A stretch of DNA of 33,007 nt from positions 1 to 33,007 of the forward strand of contig CAJUMF010000038.1 in the NCBI GenBank assembly GCA_910586965.1. Reading direction: 5' to 3'. This stretch comes from an uncultured Dorea sp. Its GTDB lineage: Bacteria > Bacillota > Clostridia > Lachnospirales > Lachnospiraceae. The translations under genes were made by a program, and so were the position numbers. Position 1 is the stretch's first letter. Each line of letters opens with the position of its first letter. Positions 31,700 through 33,007 of the stretch are shown here, piece by piece. The notes under the pieces were generated by a model. That model was given only the letters and a program-made list of their open reading frames with translations. It did no database searches and was not told the origin of the DNA.

Positions 31700-32866
31700 T
31701 TACATTGTAAATATCATCTCCCCAACCCCTTTCCCCGGCGGCACGATAGGAAGTACATTCTCCTCCCGCCCGATGATAAACTCGATGACTGTCGGTCTTT
31801 TCCATTCCGCCTTCGCCGCGAAAAACGCCCCCTCAATCTCTTCCTGCTCCAGGACACGGATTCCCCTCGCCCCGTAGCTTTCCGCCAGCCTCACAAAATC
31901 CGGCGTGTATTCCGGGCAAGCATCACTCGGCTTTCTGCATAGTTCCGGGCAATCCTTTCGCCTCCTTAAACAAGTGCAGGAGTAACGCCTGTCATAAAAC
32001 ATCTCCTGCCACTGGCGCACATTTCCCAGATAGCCGTTATTTAAGATGCAGATGATGATTGGCAGCTCATAGACCACCGCCGTCGCCAACTCCTGAACCG
32101 TCATCTGGATGCCGCCGTCGCCGCAGACTGCGATGACATCCTTTTGCGGATTCCCAAGCTTTGCCCCGATGGCCGCCGGAAGACCGTATCCCATCGTACC
32201 AAGCCCGCCGGAAGTCAACATTAGCTTTCTGTCTGTCAGCTCCAGAAACTGGGTCGTCCAGAGCTGGTTTTGCCCCACATCCGTTGTGATGATTACATCG
32301 GAAAACAGGGCATTGATTTTCCGGATAACCGCGAGAGGCGTCACCCTGCTTTCACCGCACTGCTCTGCAATAAGCGGCCTTTCCTGCTCCCACGCCCTGA
32401 TCTCCTGCCGCCATCCGTCAAAGCCAAAGTCCGCCGCCGTCTCAAGCAGCTCCGCAATCGCCGCTTTCGCATCTGCTTTTACCGAGATGTCCACACTCAC
32501 ATCTCTTGACACGGACTCCGGCTCGATATCGATATGGACGATAACCGCGTTTTTCGCAAATTCTTTCGCGTTTCCGACGATGCGGTCGCTGAAACGCACC
32601 CCGACGGAAAGCAGCAAGTCGCACTCGCTGACCGCCATATTCGCCGCATAGCTCCCGTGAACACCTACATTTCCCACATACAGCGGATGGTTCGCAGGCA
32701 GCGCCCCCTTCCCCATAATCGTAGTGACAACCGGAATCCCCGTCTTTTCTGCCAGCGCAGTCATCTCCTTTCCCGCGCGGGCGATACCAACACCCCCTCC
32801 GGCAAGAAAAATCGGACGCTTTGCCCTTCTAAGACAGTCTGAAATCTCCTTCATCTTCTCCGCCAA
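31700..32866 (-). pseudogene. acetolactate synthase large subunit, N-terminal domain missing
   Basis: About 388 codons matching the middle and C-terminal domains of IlvB-type ThDP enzymes: FLAGGGVG, GKGALP, SVGVRFSDRIVG, the GDGG...NN ThDP/Mg site (GDGGIQMTVQEL; LNNGYLGNVRQWQ) and the VIEFIIGREENVLPIVPPG end. The N-terminal PYR domain, about 170 residues with the catalytic Glu, is not found: an in-frame TGA lies at 32966-32968 and DNA upstream of about 32940 turns AT-rich. The first start codon is TTG at 32866. An unusual cysteine-rich insert (CTCLRRRKDCPELC and SDACPEY) sits after the QWQEMFYDRRYS motif. It is probably a truncated remnant, unless a frame error hides the rest beyond the window. 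Confidence 0.75.
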
Positions 32867-33007
32867 AGCCTCATCGCCGCATGTCTCCTCATTTTCACTG
32901 TCCGTCGTTCCGTCCTGCCCACTGCGCCTTTTCGCATCCTGTTCGAATTCATTACTGGATCTATGTCAATACTTTGGACAAAAAAAGTCGAAAGATTATG
33001 CTGCTTT

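Overview
The window looks like part of a gut Firmicutes chromosome, most likely Lachnospiraceae (class Clostridia). The reasons are strong AGGAGG-type ribosome binding sites, BioY/BioB/BioD with a BirA-like box, an amylosucrase-type GH13 enzyme, FtsX-type ABC/two-component genes, and many small low-GC accessory genes set into a GC-richer backbone. Genus cannot be decided from the sequence alone. No rRNA, tRNA, CRISPR array, integrase or transposase was recognised.

Layout. 1-3260 is AT-rich accessory DNA. It holds the tail of a gene, a leftward three-gene operon (acidic secreted pre-pro-protein, 2-TM mini protein, frameshifted subtilase), then a divergent membrane-anchored XRE regulator and a convergent secreted 162-aa protein. 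3840-9117 is metabolic: a MarR regulator with an iron alcohol dehydrogenase and an aldehyde dehydrogenase, a polysaccharide deacetylase, and a SanA/YdcF-like protein. 9286-13774 holds an amylosucrase-type enzyme and a bioY-bioB-bioD operon. 13779-17269 is an ABC exporter (FtsX permease plus ATPase). 17290-21970 is a second AT-rich island: a secreted phospholipase A2-like protein, a CPDC thioredoxin-like protein, another secreted protein and a 4-TM protein, next to a degraded second copy of the XRE cassette. 21983-25412 holds a histidine kinase, a response regulator and a PARG-macrodomain fusion. The rest is accessory: a broken UPF0175/PIN pair, an unknown cysteine-motif protein, an XRE membrane regulator with a lipoprotein, a Cdd1-like HhH protein, DUF4180, RelB plus an AlbA-domain protein, and an N-terminally truncated acetolactate synthase.

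The most notable feature is a duplicated regulatory cassette (about 2355-3978 and 20685-21968). Each copy carries an XRE regulator gene, palindromic GCAACG-N3-CGTTGC sites (ten in all) on both sides of it, a leftward leader region that stays similar up to a Shine-Dalgarno and start codon, and a convergent secreted-protein gene. Beyond that start codon the cargo differs completely: pre-pro-protein/2-TM/subtilase in one, and 34-aa peptide/secreted protein/thioredoxin/PLA2/4-TM in the other. This suggests a reusable, XRE-controlled secreted-effector (possibly bacteriocin-like) cassette with exchangeable cargo. The second copy appears to have inserted between the histidine kinase and the ABC transporter of what was probably one RR-HK-ABC-FtsX operon. 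Toxin and immunity roles are inference only.

The second strong item is a single protein joining a TIGR02452/PARG-like domain (GGG...QEE) to a MacroD/YmdB-type macrodomain, with three independent in-frame tandem repeats in its variable and linker regions.
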